Source: a virus. Taken from it: a DNA stretch of 29,186 nucleotides. Numbering within the stretch: position 1 is the first letter of the stretch; every line of letters begins with the position of its first letter. The stretch lies in the IMG/VR virus record IMGVR_UViG_3300048927_000324, positions 1 through 29,186 of that record; one strand, 5' to 3'. Positions 8,130-16,800 of the stretch are shown one piece after another. The notes below the pieces were generated by a model. The model did no database searches, had not been told where the DNA came from, and worked only from the letters and a program-made list of their open reading frames with translations. A program made the position numbers and the translations under genes.

Positions 8130-8411
8130 ATGAAGGTAGAAGTGAAGGATACTGCAATCAGGCACGATGGGACGCTCTATTCCAAGGGGGCGTCCTTTTC
8201 TGTTGCTCCAGAGCAGTATGAACGCATCAAGCAGCATGTCGAAGTGTTGGAGAAAGACAAACCTGTGGCGGAGAAATCGATTGACGAAATGACGGTACCG
8301 GAGCTTAAAGGGTATGCTGCAAGTTCCGAACCTCCAATCGATCTCGGCGATGCAACCAAGAGGGATGAAATTCTAGCGAAAATCAAGGCGGCGCTTAATC
8401 CGGCCGAGTAG
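8130..8411 (+). CDS. Small phage head-region protein with a C-terminal HeH/Rho-N-like motif
   Basis: The product is 93 residues in two parts. The N-terminal part, about 50 residues, has a beta-rich VEVKDTAIRHDGTLYSKGASF pattern and continues EQYERIKQHVEVLE. The C-terminal helix-extended-loop-helix is KSIDEMTVPELKGYAASS...DATKRDEILAKIKAAL. The C-terminal motif resembles SAP/HeH/Rho-N modules, which often bind nucleic acid. Small proteins of this build regularly lie between capsid and connector genes in Firmicutes phages. Its exact role is not known to me. GGAGGG is found just before the ATG. Confidence 0.7.
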   Translation: MKVEVKDTAIRHDGTLYSKGASFSVAPEQYERIKQHVEVLEKDKPVAEKSIDEMTVPELKGYAASSEPPIDLGDATKRDEILAKIKAALNPAE

Positions 8412-8420
8412 GAGGCCAGT

Positions 8421-8792
8421 ATGGATTTTGAAAGCCAAGTATTTGAATTGATCCGGCGGCGGTTAAAACTTCCGCCGGAGAACGAGTCGCTGGATGAAAC
8501 CATTGAAATGTACATGGATGAAATCAAGCAGCGCATCCTCAATTTCACGAAGCAATCCGCGGTACCCGAAGGGCTGAAATATACCTGGGTCAATATGGTC
8601 ATCGATCTGCTGAAGGTCCGTGACTTTGCTTTGCCTGAAGTGTCTGCGCTAATTGGTGATGGAGCCATGGACATTAAAATCGGGGATACGACGGTCAAGC
8701 TTGCTGCTGCAGGTTCGGTATCCGTTGACGACATTGTGACCGGGTACACGGCGGATTTACGTCGGTACCGCAAAATGGGGTGGCAGGGATGA
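8421..8792 (+). CDS. Head-tail connector (gp6/gp15-like adaptor)
   Basis: The product is 123 residues, mostly helical. It has a N-terminal amphipathic segment, DETIEMYMDEIKQRILNFT, and then YTWVNMVIDLLKVRDF, and ends in TADLRRYRKMGWQG. The conserved 'I...I..yI......l...l......m.iel..' layout is that of phage head-tail adaptor proteins that bind below the portal. The order portal, capsid, small protein, adaptor, head-closure supports this. Its stop overlaps the next start (ATGA at 8789-8792). Confidence 0.75.
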   Translation: MDFESQVFELIRRRLKLPPENESLDETIEMYMDEIKQRILNFTKQSAVPEGLKYTWVNMVIDLLKVRDFALPEVSALIGDGAMDIKIGDTTVKLAAAGSVSVDDIVTGYTADLRRYRKMGWQG

Positions 8793-9160
8793 TTGACCAT
8801 AATCGTTACCGCACGGCGATCGAGCGGATGTATGAGGATAAAGCAACCATCAGCCGGCACGTCGCGGTAAAGGACCCAGTGACCAAGGAGACAAAGCAGG
8901 AGCTGCAGCAAATCTATGAGGAGCAGCCCTGCAAGCTCTCGCAGACGGGCCTTGCTAAAAACGGCCAGACTGAGGATGCCAACAACCTGCAGTATGATGC
9001 CAAATTGTTTATTGCACCGGAGCTTGAAATCAAACAGGGCGATGTTGTGGACGTGGTGCGCAGGGCTACCGGACAAGCGGCAACCTACACAGCAGGCCAG
9101 CCATTCCCGCCATATGGTAGCCATCAGGAAATAATGTTGACGGCGAAGGGCTGGGCGTAA
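8789..9160 (+). CDS. Head-closure / XkdH-like connector protein
   Basis: The product is 123 residues. The sequence YEDKATISRHVAVKDPVTKETKQ, then PCKLSQTGLA, then KLFIAPELEIKQGDVVDVV matches the beta-barrel head-closure proteins (XkdH/YqbH type) that stop DNA leaking from the filled head. The ATG at 8789 overlaps the upstream stop by 4 bp and is preferred over a GTG at 8780, which lacks a ribosome site. It is placed directly before the HK97-gp10-like gene, as in PBSX. Confidence 0.75.
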   Translation: MIDHNRYRTAIERMYEDKATISRHVAVKDPVTKETKQELQQIYEEQPCKLSQTGLAKNGQTEDANNLQYDAKLFIAPELEIKQGDVVDVVRRATGQAATYTAGQPFPPYGSHQEIMLTAKGWA

Positions 9161-9164
9161 TGGC

Positions 9165-9572
9165 ATGGGGAACATTGGGAGTTTTGATTTCTCAGCATTC
9201 GGTCAGTTTCATAGTGGATTGAAAGCGATGGGCAAGGCATTTCCTGGCTTCATGGTTGAATGTATCCAAGAGTTGGCTAATCGTCTACTAGCGAAGGCTG
9301 TCCCACGTACACCTGTGGAGCAAGGAGAACTGCGACGGGGGTGGACGATTGGACAAGTTAGCATTTCCTCAGCAGGTGCAGAAATCGAAATCTTCAACCC
9401 GGTTTACTATTCACCATATATTGAATACGGTCATCGGATAGCAAACGGCCAAGGGTGGGTCGAAGGGCGTTTTATGATGACGATCTCCCTGCAGGAGCTT
9501 GAACGTGAGCTACCAGCCATTATGGAAAAGAAAATGGAGCGGTTTGTGAATCGCTTCCTGGGAGGAAAGTAA
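9165..9572 (+). CDS. HK97 gp10-like tail/head-tail completion protein (XkdI-like)
   Basis: The product is 135 residues and contains the HK97-gp10 hallmark: AKAVPRTPVEQGELRRGW, followed by beta-rich AEIEIFNPVYYSPYIEYGHR and the C-terminal helix ELERELPAIMEKKMERFVNRFL. These proteins complete the tail interface. The start ATG at 9165 lies a few bases after the upstream stop. Confidence 0.85.
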   Translation: MGNIGSFDFSAFGQFHSGLKAMGKAFPGFMVECIQELANRLLAKAVPRTPVEQGELRRGWTIGQVSISSAGAEIEIFNPVYYSPYIEYGHRIANGQGWVEGRFMMTISLQELERELPAIMEKKMERFVNRFLGGK

Positions 9573-9573
9573 G

Positions 9574-10005
9574 GTGCATGTTACTTACAATCATGTGCGT
9601 TATGCATTAAACGCAGCCCTTGATACGGCGTTTCCCACTATCCCCTTATCGGGAGAGGAGATTAAGCAGGAACTTGATCCACCTCATTTTTTCGTTCGAC
9701 TTCTGGAGCCTGATCACACGCAAGAACTTGGACAGCGCTATCGCCGGGATCACCCATTTGTAGTGCGGTATTTCAGTGCAAAACGAACCAATGAAGAAAT
9801 GTATGACATGGCGGAGCAATTGACGTCAGCACTCAAACGGATAACGGTAGGCGGCCGGCAATGCCAAGGGCAGGGCATGAGGTTTCAAATCGTGGATGAG
9901 GTACTTCATTTTTTCGTGACGTATTCGTTGCTCGTTTGGGAGCAACTGCCTAATGACCCGGCAATGAAAATACTTGAACAGGAGGGGAAGATTTTTGAAA
10001 CGTAA
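9574..10005 (+). CDS. Tail terminator-like protein (XkdJ-like)
   Basis: The product is 143 residues. It starts at GTG 9574, directly after the upstream TAA, with GGAGG at 9561-9565. It has the sequence pattern of phage tail-completion proteins: IRYALNAAL-type N-terminus, then PPHFFVRLLEPDHTQEL, YRRDHPFVVRYFS and EMYDMAEQLTSALKRI. Position between gp10-like and YkzM-like genes corresponds to xkdJ/yqbJ of PBSX/skin. The role at the head-proximal end of the tail is inferred from order and family resemblance. Confidence 0.7.
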   Translation: MHVTYNHVRYALNAALDTAFPTIPLSGEEIKQELDPPHFFVRLLEPDHTQELGQRYRRDHPFVVRYFSAKRTNEEMYDMAEQLTSALKRITVGGRQCQGQGMRFQIVDEVLHFFVTYSLLVWEQLPNDPAMKILEQEGKIFET

Positions 10006-10198
10006 AGAAGAGCAAGAGACGAGACAAGCCCCTATTGAAAACGTGCCCCGCTTTACGAAAAATCAATTTTTGCAATCCCGTCAGCGGTCTGGCCGGGACC
10101 GAGATATTCTGGCTGTTGTATTGGCAGATGGTGAGCAATACACCGTATCTGAAGCCGAACGAGCAATGGAGAACTATTTGAAAAGGAGTGTGCAGTAA
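9995..10198 (+). CDS. ykzM: YqzN/YkzM domain protein
   Basis: The product is 67 residues. Sequence RFTKNQFLQSRQRSGRDRDILAVVLADGEQYTVSEAERAMENYLK fits the small YqzN/YkzM family found in skin and PBSX between the XkdJ and XkdK genes, exactly its place here. The TTG at 9995 is chosen because AGGAGG at 9980-9985 is well spaced. An earlier in-frame TTG at 9974 would overlap that site. The gene overlaps the previous one by 11 bp and shares one base with the sheath start. Function unknown; a structural or assembly role is inferred from conserved location. Confidence 0.8.
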   Translation: MKRKEEQETRQAPIENVPRFTKNQFLQSRQRSGRDRDILAVVLADGEQYTVSEAERAMENYLKRSVQ

Positions 10199-11529
10199 TG
10201 GCAGGAGGAACATGGACGGCGCAAAATAAGGTGCGCCCTGGTGTCTATATCAATTTTAAAGCCCGCCCGCAACCACTTGGTAGCTTGGGAGAACGCGGTG
10301 CCGTTGCATTTCCGGCGCCGCTACCATGGGGCAATCCAGAAGATGTTATCACACTGGAGGCGGGAGAATATGCGGACAAGGCGTTGGAGCTTATCGGTTT
10401 TCCAGCGACAGACCCACGTATTCGCCATATCACGGCTGCTGTCGGACAGGCGAGTAAAGTATTGCTTTATCGTTTGGGTGGCTCAGGATCGACAAAAGCG
10501 AAAGCGACTGTTGCCCCATTGACCGCCACGGCAAAGTGGGGCGGGACACGCGGTAATGATTTAGGTATCGTTATCCAAACCAATATTGACGTTCCCGCAG
10601 CCTATGATGTGGTGACGTTGCTTGATGGGAATGAGGTAGACCGCCAAACAGTGGCCGTGGTCGCGGACCTGCAGGCAAATGCATGGATTGACTGGTCCGG
10701 TACTGGGGAACCGGCTGTGACAGCGGGACTTCCACTCACGGGGGGCACTAATGGCACAGCGAGCGGTTCCGACTTTGCAGCGGCACTATCGGCGTTTGAA
10801 GCTCATGAAATCAACGTACTTGGCGTTCCGCTTACGGATTCTTCCAGTAAGCAATTGGCCGTGGCTTACGCACGGCGTCAGCGCGAGGAGGAAGGCAAGA
10901 AAATTCAAGTGGCAGTAGTCGGTTATCCTACCGCTGATTATGAGGGTGTCATTAGCCTGAAAAACGGCATTATTACATCGGATGGCCTGCAAGTCCCGGC
11001 GGAGTCATTGATATGGGAGATTGCAGCTATGGAGGCCGCGGCAAACGTGAATGAATCGCTTACGTACCGAGCTATCCCAAATGCAGTTGATGCTTATCCG
11101 CGTTTGAGTAACAGCGAAACGATCGCTGCGATCAAAAACGGGGAGTTGGTCATTACAGCAACCAACGGATCAGCCGTTATTGAGCAGGATATCAATACGC
11201 TGACGAGCTTCACGCCGGATCGGAGCCGGGCATTTAGTAAAAATCGTGTCATGAGGGTGCTGGATGGTATCGGCAACGATGCCAAGCGGATATTTGAACA
11301 GTTTTATATTGGTAAAGTGGCCAATAACGCTGATGGCCGCTCGCTGCTAAAGGCAGAAATTGTATCATACTTGACCACGCTGGAGGGGTTAGGTGCCATC
11401 CAGAACTTTGACAGCCAAACGGATGTCGCTGTTCTTGCTGGTGCTGATGGTGATGCGGTTATCGTAGAACTAAGCATCCAGCCAGTGGATAGTATTGAGA
11501 AGATTTATATGACAGTGGAGGTGGCATAA
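10198..11529 (+). CDS. xkdK: Contractile tail sheath protein (XkdK-like)
   Basis: This 443-residue protein forms the outer contractile sheath. The N-terminal MAGGTWTAQNKVRPGVYINFKA, split here after its first 15 residues by a conserved KVRPGVYINF strand, is the signature that donates strands between sheath rings. The middle domain has GTRGNDLGIVIQTN, and the C-terminal region has TLTSFTPDRSRAFSKNRVMRVLDGI and YLTTLEGLGAIQNF, typical of XkdK/YqbK. The start shares one base with the upstream stop. It proves a myovirus-type tail. Confidence 0.95.
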   Translation: MAGGTWTAQNKVRPGVYINFKARPQPLGSLGERGAVAFPAPLPWGNPEDVITLEAGEYADKALELIGFPATDPRIRHITAAVGQASKVLLYRLGGSGSTKAKATVAPLTATAKWGGTRGNDLGIVIQTNIDVPAAYDVVTLLDGNEVDRQTVAVVADLQANAWIDWSGTGEPAVTAGLPLTGGTNGTASGSDFAAALSAFEAHEINVLGVPLTDSSSKQLAVAYARRQREEEGKKIQVAVVGYPTADYEGVISLKNGIITSDGLQVPAESLIWEIAAMEAAANVNESLTYRAIPNAVDAYPRLSNSETIAAIKNGELVITATNGSAVIEQDINTLTSFTPDRSRAFSKNRVMRVLDGIGNDAKRIFEQFYIGKVANNADGRSLLKAEIVSYLTTLEGLGAIQNFDSQTDVAVLAGADGDAVIVELSIQPVDSIEKIYMTVEVA

Positions 11530-11531
11530 TC

Positions 11532-11999
11532 ATGGCATTCTTTCGAGAAGGCGACGCCATTAGCGGTAAGCATGCAAAAGCCTACGTGACAATTAACGGG
11601 CGTACAGAAGAATTGTTCTATGCAAAGTCACTGGAGGCCACTATTGAAAAAAACAAAGTGGATGTGCCTGTGTTGGGTAAAACCAATACGCCTCAACGTT
11701 CTGCTGGTTGGTCGGGCACAGGGACACTTACGGTATATTATGTAACTTCAACATTTAGGCAATTAATGCGGACGTATGTAAAGACCGGTCAAGATTTTTG
11801 GTTTGACTTGATGGTCGTCAACGAACAGCCTGGCAGCTCCACAGGAAAACAAACGACAAAACTGCTGGGCTGCAACCTCGACAGTGTTATTGCTGCACGA
11901 TTCGACGCGACTTCTGATGATATGTTGGAAGAAGAACTGCCCTTCACCTTCCATGATTTTGATATGGATGACCAATTCAATACAATTACGGGCGCCTAA
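11532..11999 (+). CDS. xkdM: Tail tube protein (XkdM-like)
   Basis: The product is 155 residues. FREGDAISGKHAKAYVTING, then ATIEKNKVDVPVLGKTN, WSGTGTLTVYYVTS and a C-terminal EELPFTFHDFDMDDQF are hallmarks of XkdM/YqbM inner-tube proteins. It would form the rigid tube inside the sheath. It is two bases after the sheath gene. A perfect GC hairpin spans its stop codon. Confidence 0.93.
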   Translation: MAFFREGDAISGKHAKAYVTINGRTEELFYAKSLEATIEKNKVDVPVLGKTNTPQRSAGWSGTGTLTVYYVTSTFRQLMRTYVKTGQDFWFDLMVVNEQPGSSTGKQTTKLLGCNLDSVIAARFDATSDDMLEEELPFTFHDFDMDDQFNTITGA

Positions 12000-12007
12000 T
12001 GGCGCCC
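11990..12007 (+). other. Perfect GC hairpin across the tube stop codon
   Basis: GGGCGCC-TAAT-GGCGCCC is a perfect 7-bp stem with a four-base loop that contains the TAA stop. No T-run follows. It may stabilise the sheath/tube mRNA or limit downstream chaperone translation, since tube protein is needed in far greater amount. Confidence 0.6.
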
Positions 12008-12027
12008 CCTGAGGAGGATATAATAGT

Positions 12028-12447
12028 ATGAGTTTACAAGCCTTTTTTGCACAAAATGTTCAATCTGAAATGACAGAAGAAGTAACGGTGTCTCAGCGCT
12101 TTAAGGATAAGGGCGGTAGTCCGATCAAATGGAAGTTGAAGACGCTGACGGAGGAAGAGAATGAGGCAATCAGGAAAACGGCCACGCGGCAGAGCAAAGG
12201 GAAAAACGGGGCGCGCATTACAGAAACGAATCAGGAGGAATATGTAGGCAAGCTTGCGGTAGCGAGCGTTGTGTTCCCTGATCTGCAGAATGCGGAGTTG
12301 CAAAAGTCTTATGGTGTACTGGGCGCCGACAACCTGCTTAAGAAGATGCTGTTGACTGGTGAATATGCTAACCTACTGCTCAAGGTGCAGGAGTTGAATG
12401 GTTTCGACCGTGATATTGATGCGATGGCGGACGAGGTAAAAAACTAA
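12028..12447 (+). CDS. xkdN: Tail assembly chaperone, short form (XkdN-like)
   Basis: This 139-residue zero-frame product binds the tape measure during tail assembly. MSLQAFFAQNVQ, VSQRFKDKGGSPIKWKLKTLTEEENE and the C-terminal NLLLKVQELNGF are typical of XkdN/YqbN. The gene ends at TAA 12445-12447, immediately after a slippery heptamer A AAA AAC read in the correct phase. A minority of ribosomes should shift to the -1 frame and make a longer form, as for lambda G/GT. The start has GAGGAGG upstream. Confidence 0.9.
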   Translation: MSLQAFFAQNVQSEMTEEVTVSQRFKDKGGSPIKWKLKTLTEEENEAIRKTATRQSKGKNGARITETNQEEYVGKLAVASVVFPDLQNAELQKSYGVLGADNLLKKMLLTGEYANLLLKVQELNGFDRDIDAMADEVKN

Positions 12448-12491
12448 TCAATGAGGGCGATCCCGAGGCAAACTATGCCTACTATGCCCTC
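12438..12491 (+). promoter_or_regulatory. Programmed -1 ribosomal frameshift signal
   Basis: The slippery heptamer A AAA AAC (12438-12444) is in the zero-frame phase X XXY YYZ. After an eight-base spacer, GAGGGC (12453-12458) pairs with GCCCTC (12486-12491), and inside it AGGCA (12466-12470) pairs with TGCCT (12476-12480). Heptamer, spacer and stem together form a textbook -1 signal at the end of the tail chaperone gene. Confidence 0.85.
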
Positions 12492-12620
12492 AATGAATAT
12501 CATATGATGCCGTGGGACTTTGCGGGGCTTGATGCAGTCAATAAAGCGGCACTGATTGGCTGCATTAAAGTTCGCATCGAAGCGGAAAGGAAGCAGCAGG
12601 TGAAAATGAAACGAAAATAA
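12444..12620 (+). CDS. Frameshift extension of the tail assembly chaperone
   Basis: In the -1 frame from the slippery site, 58 codons follow before TAA at 12618-12620. They encode LINEGDPEANYAYYALNEYH and then MMPWDFAGLDAVNKAALIGC, a helical, charged sequence ending in a basic tail. There is no ribosome site and no start codon before Met-Met (about 12504), so separate translation is unlikely. The fused product would be about 197 residues. In contractile and non-contractile phages the equivalent extension contacts the tape measure. The downstream moron gene now separates it from the tape measure gene. Confidence 0.85.
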   Translation, partial: LINEGDPEANYAYYALNEYHMMPWDFAGLDAVNKAALIGCIKVRIEAERKQQVKMKRK

Positions 12621-12635
12621 CTTTTTCCTCGTATA

Positions 12636-12665
12636 TTGTGGTAATATGTAGAAAATTAGTACAAT
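12636..12665 (+). promoter_or_regulatory. Candidate promoter of the stalk-domain moron gene
   Basis: TTGTGG (12636-12641) and TACAAT (12660-12665) are separated by 18 bp in an AT-rich gap of about 60 bases between the chaperone extension and the TTG start at 12682. Each box has one or two departures from sigma-A consensus. GAGGAG follows as ribosome site. Confidence 0.5.
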
Positions 12666-12681
12666 TGAGGAGTGAGTTGTT

Positions 12682-13767
12682 TTGAAAAGAATCAGAGATG
12701 TCTCAATGGGGATTTTAATTGGAGCCTTGTTGATGGTTGGGGCAACATCAGGATACGCCGCAGTCAAGCAATATCTATTAACCGAAGCTTCGTATCCTAT
12801 TTATGTTGATGGAACTGCCTACTCGGACAAGGAAAAGCCTGTCTTGAATTATAATGGCAGTACTTATGTCCCTTTGGCAAAATTAGGCGATATTACAGGT
12901 GTGAACTATACTTGGAATGAGTCGTTAAAACGTGTTGAAATAGCTACAGGTTTAACAAAAGGGACTGCAACAAACTCCAAGCCAGTGACTGATCCAAAAG
13001 CACTCAGCACAATAGATGGAAAAGGAAAATATGCTGGATACAAGCAATTGCAGGGATACACTGATTCTGATCAATATTCGATCTATTTCAAAGGCAATGC
13101 TAAATCATATTCTGTGAAAACAGAGGATTTAAGAGGCATCAATTTAAGTGAAATAATAACATGGAAGCACGATGGAAAAACTTACAAAACGTCCAAGAAA
13201 GACTTGCATGCTTTTTTCGTTGATACCGCCAAGTTTAAAAATTTTTTAGGGTATACTGATTACACGTTTACAGATGCATGGTATAGTGACACGTTTGGAG
13301 ACGTATATACTGAATGGGCGAAAGGGTTCGGATACGAGAATGAGGCAGCCAGATGGGTACAGAAGTATTTTGATCAAACCAATCCATCTTCAGGAAGTAT
13401 AACAACCCTAACGCCAGACACGGAATTTGTTCCAGTGGACGAGCCCATGAAGGAACCTACAATAGAAGAAGTAATAGAAGGAATTAATAAGTTAACTGAA
13501 AGTCAACTCTCTTCAGAAGAAAGAGAATTTCTGTCTACTTGGATTAGCCAAAATGAATTAAAAAATAAGTATTCTATTTCTGCAAGTCTTTCCATTGAAA
13601 GTATCGATTTTTATAAAATTGACCGCATATTTAAAATTGAAAATGTCCCATCCCAGTTAGAATCGGAAAAAGTAATGACAGGGAACGGAATTAGATATCA
13701 ATATATAGATAAGGATAAGGTCATTTATTTTAATCGTGCCGATTTAAAGGAACAGGGAATCATTTAA
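12682..13767 (+). CDS. Secreted stalk-domain protein inserted in the tail operon (probable moron)
   Basis: The product is 361 residues from TTG 12682. A signal peptide (positive MKRIRDVS, then hydrophobic MGILIGALLMVGATSGYA) is followed by a copper-amine-oxidase N-terminal-like stalk repeat: PIYVDGTAYSDKEKPVLNYN, STYVPLAKLGDITG, VNYTWNESLKRVEI. That domain is common on exported Paenibacillus proteins. The remaining 260 residues have no motif I recognise. They include NYTDYTFTDAWYSDTFGDVY-like aromatic sequence and an acidic segment. The gene is AT-richer than the tail genes, and has its own promoter and strong terminator. A lysogenic-conversion role at the cell surface is inferred. No lipobox cysteine is visible. 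Confidence 0.85.
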   Translation: MKRIRDVSMGILIGALLMVGATSGYAAVKQYLLTEASYPIYVDGTAYSDKEKPVLNYNGSTYVPLAKLGDITGVNYTWNESLKRVEIATGLTKGTATNSKPVTDPKALSTIDGKGKYAGYKQLQGYTDSDQYSIYFKGNAKSYSVKTEDLRGINLSEIITWKHDGKTYKTSKKDLHAFFVDTAKFKNFLGYTDYTFTDAWYSDTFGDVYTEWAKGFGYENEAARWVQKYFDQTNPSSGSITTLTPDTEFVPVDEPMKEPTIEEVIEGINKLTESQLSSEEREFLSTWISQNELKNKYSISASLSIESIDFYKIDRIFKIENVPSQLESEKVMTGNGIRYQYIDKDKVIYFNRADLKEQGII

Positions 13768-13780
13768 TAGATAAGGACAA

Positions 13781-13809
13781 AAAGAACCTCGTTATGAGGT
13801 TCTTTTTTT
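13781..13809 (+). terminator. Strong Rho-independent terminator after the moron
   Basis: AAAGAACCTC-gttat-GAGGTTCTTT is a perfect 10-bp stem followed by more T residues. It ends about 24 bases before the tape-measure start, so late transcripts must read through it for the tail to be built. Confidence 0.92.
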
Positions 13810-13832
13810 ATGCCGCAGAAAGGAGGAACTCA

Positions 13833-16800
13833 GTGCCAACAGTATCAACATATCTGAAAATGTTTGACCAGTTCTCTCGTCCGCTGCAACAAGTTAGCAA
13901 TGGGGTACAGGGCGCTCTCTCCGCTATGGAGCGGCTAAAGCGAGTAGTAGAGGCACCCGTCACGATGAAGATCGATACCTCCAAAGCAGCTGAGGCCATT
14001 ACCCGCACCCAGGCGCAACTAGCTGGCGCAAGTGGGAAAAGCGCAATTCAAATTGCGATCGACAGTCAAAGTGTTGCGCAGGATTTGAATGCGATCCGTC
14101 AGCGTCTGCAGAACGGGTTGACATCGGCGGCGGTACAGGTTGGCCTGAATGCACAGGAGGCGCTACAAACTGCACCATTAGTACGTGATCGAATCGCAGC
14201 TGCGCTTGGAACAGTGGATGTCACGGTTCAATTAACTGTACCGGGAAGCGTGCCAGCTATACATGTCCCTACTTTGGACATACCTTTACAACTGGATACT
14301 GCAGGAGCTGGCACACAGTGGCAGACATTCCGTGAAAGACTGTTAACAGAAGGCCTACCAACTCTTACACTTCAACTTGATATTGAGAAAACGGTATCAG
14401 CCATTGCGCGTGCTCGGGAGAAAATAGGTCAGGGCGGATCGCAAGCCATTGAACTGGTTTTGAATGTTCAGGACATCATGCGTAAGGTAAGTGATGTCAA
14501 GCAGCAGATCAAATCTACGTTGTCGGAGGCTATTGTGCATGTAACGCTGGACAAGCAGCAGGCTTTGGCGGAATCTGATGTTTTGCGCCAACAGATTCAG
14601 AGTACCTTAGGTCAAGTTGAACTGAAAGCAAATTTGGCCATACCGCAAGCAGAGGAGCTTACAAGCCGGCTATCTCAAATGCTAAATGGTGTTTCTCCTA
14701 TCGTGACGATTAGCCTTGCCTTTAATCATGAGGCTGCCTACGCGCAAATTCAACAAGTGTCAGGACAGTTGAAGCAAACGTCCATCGCATTTACAGCTAC
14801 TCTTGACGCAAGCGGCGCGTTAGCTGAGGTGGAGCGACTGAAGCAACGGATTACGGCCGGCACATTTTCTGCGATTCATGTCATGCTTGATGCTGGATCT
14901 GTCACCAAGGTCTTTCAACAAATCCAGCAGCGTATGCAGTCCGGAACCGAGCAGTTCATGCTAGAGGTGACTTTCAATGCTCGTCAAGCAGTTCAAAAAG
15001 CGCAAATGCTAAAAAAGCTGCTTGAGAAACAACTTGATGGCCTAAAGGCACGTATTCAGTTAGAATTGCCTGCATCGGTAAATATGTTGTTCGCCAACCT
15101 GCAGCGTATGATGATGAAACTGACAGCTACTACCCGACGCATGACTTCCACTGGCGAGGGTAGCAACAAGCTGGAGTCTGCCTTGCAGCGCATAGTGGCG
15201 TTGGAGAAGCAGATTGAACAAACGCAAAGTCGGGTAAACACCAAGATGCACCAAGCAGGCGGTGCTTCGAGTGATTGGATGGGGAATCTAAAGAGTATTG
15301 CTGGCGCCTATCTCTCCATTCAAGGTGCGCAACGACTTCTTCAATCAACAATTGGGCAGGCCATGGAACAGCAGAAAATGAGTGACATGTTTGTAGCTCG
15401 AACTGGTGATGAAAAAATAGGAACTGGTATGTTTGATAAATTTAAGGCAGAAGCCCTGGCAGCGGGCCAAGATGTAAACAAATCACTCCAAAGTACGTTG
15501 TCCTTTTTTTCGACCACGCAAAACACCGATCAATTATCTAAACTGAATAACTTGGCACAACGGATGGCGGCATTTGATAGTGCTGGGAATGGCATTGAAG
15601 GGGCAGCTTTCGCATTGAAAGAAGCAATGAGCGGTGATATTGTATCGCTTGCAGAACGCTTCAATATGTCAAAAACAGATATTCGTGCATTTAAAATTGA
15701 CGATCTTGGAAAATCCGGTAACATGGATGGTTTTATTAATGCATTCGATCAACTTCTCGAAAAACAGCGTATGGGTCAGGACGCTTTTGATAAGATGATG
15801 GCCAGTCCTGCGAAGCAAGCCGAAATTTTAGGTAACAACATTAAATCATCCTTGGCGGATGCTGGGCAATCTGGAATGTCTGCACTGATGCCGCTTATTA
15901 CGATGTTAAACACTGCGTTCCAGGAAGGGAAGTTCCAGCCGTTTTTTGATGGGTTGAGTGCAGGGCTAAGCCTTTTCGCTAATGTGGCCACCTGGGCTGG
16001 TCAACTGATATTGGACAATTTGGACATTGTTAAGAACATTCTACTCGCTGTCGGCATTGTGGCGTTGGTTGTTGCGGCCAAATTTTTGATTGCCTGGATC
16101 ATGGCTGCATGGCCAATTATTTTAATCATTGCAGCTATCGCGGGAATTATTACAATGTTGAACCATTTCGGGATATCTACAGCGGATATCATCGGCTTTG
16201 TAGTGGGCTTGTTTATGATGCTGGTCGCATCAATTTGGAATGTCATCGCTTTAATTTGGAATGTAATTTTAGGCTTTGCTGAGTTCCTATTTAATATATT
16301 TGTGGACCCGGTGTATGCCATTAAAAAGTTGTTCTACGATTTGGCAATGGCTTTCGGTGATCAGGTATATAACATGGTTCGCAGTGCTGAGGAGTTTGCT
16401 GGGGGCTTCACCAAAATGATTGTAGAAGCCATTAATGGTGTGCTTAAAGGATTTAATTGGCTTAGCGATAAAGTGAAGGATCTTTTCGGACTGGATATGG
16501 GGCAAGCAAAGCTTTTTGATGAGGAAAACGTGCATGCAATGAGCGATGCTGTCAAAAGTTTGATGGACCAACTAGAGGAACCGACAAGCGACAAAGACGT
16601 TTTTGATTTCAGCGATGCCAAAATGGATCCATTAAATTACAAGGATATGTTTGACACAGGCTTTGATTTTGGGAAAGACGCCTTTAACGGCGCATCCGAT
16701 GCATTGAGCAAAGCGACAGACTTCAGCTCATGGAACACGCAGACAGATCAGAATCGAAACATCGATAAAGTCGGTGAGGTCGGAAAGATTAAGGACACTG

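Noticed and set aside
8177-9175. Open minus-strand frame of 332 codons across the connector genes
   Set aside because: It lies opposite three well-supported plus-strand phage genes, has no ribosome site, and the translation has no recognisable domain. It is an antisense shadow of the codon use on the other strand.
12504-12620. Independent small gene starting at Met-Met in the chaperone extension
   Set aside because: There is no ribosome site before it and it would discard the first 20 residues of a continuous frame. The frameshift signal explains the frame better.
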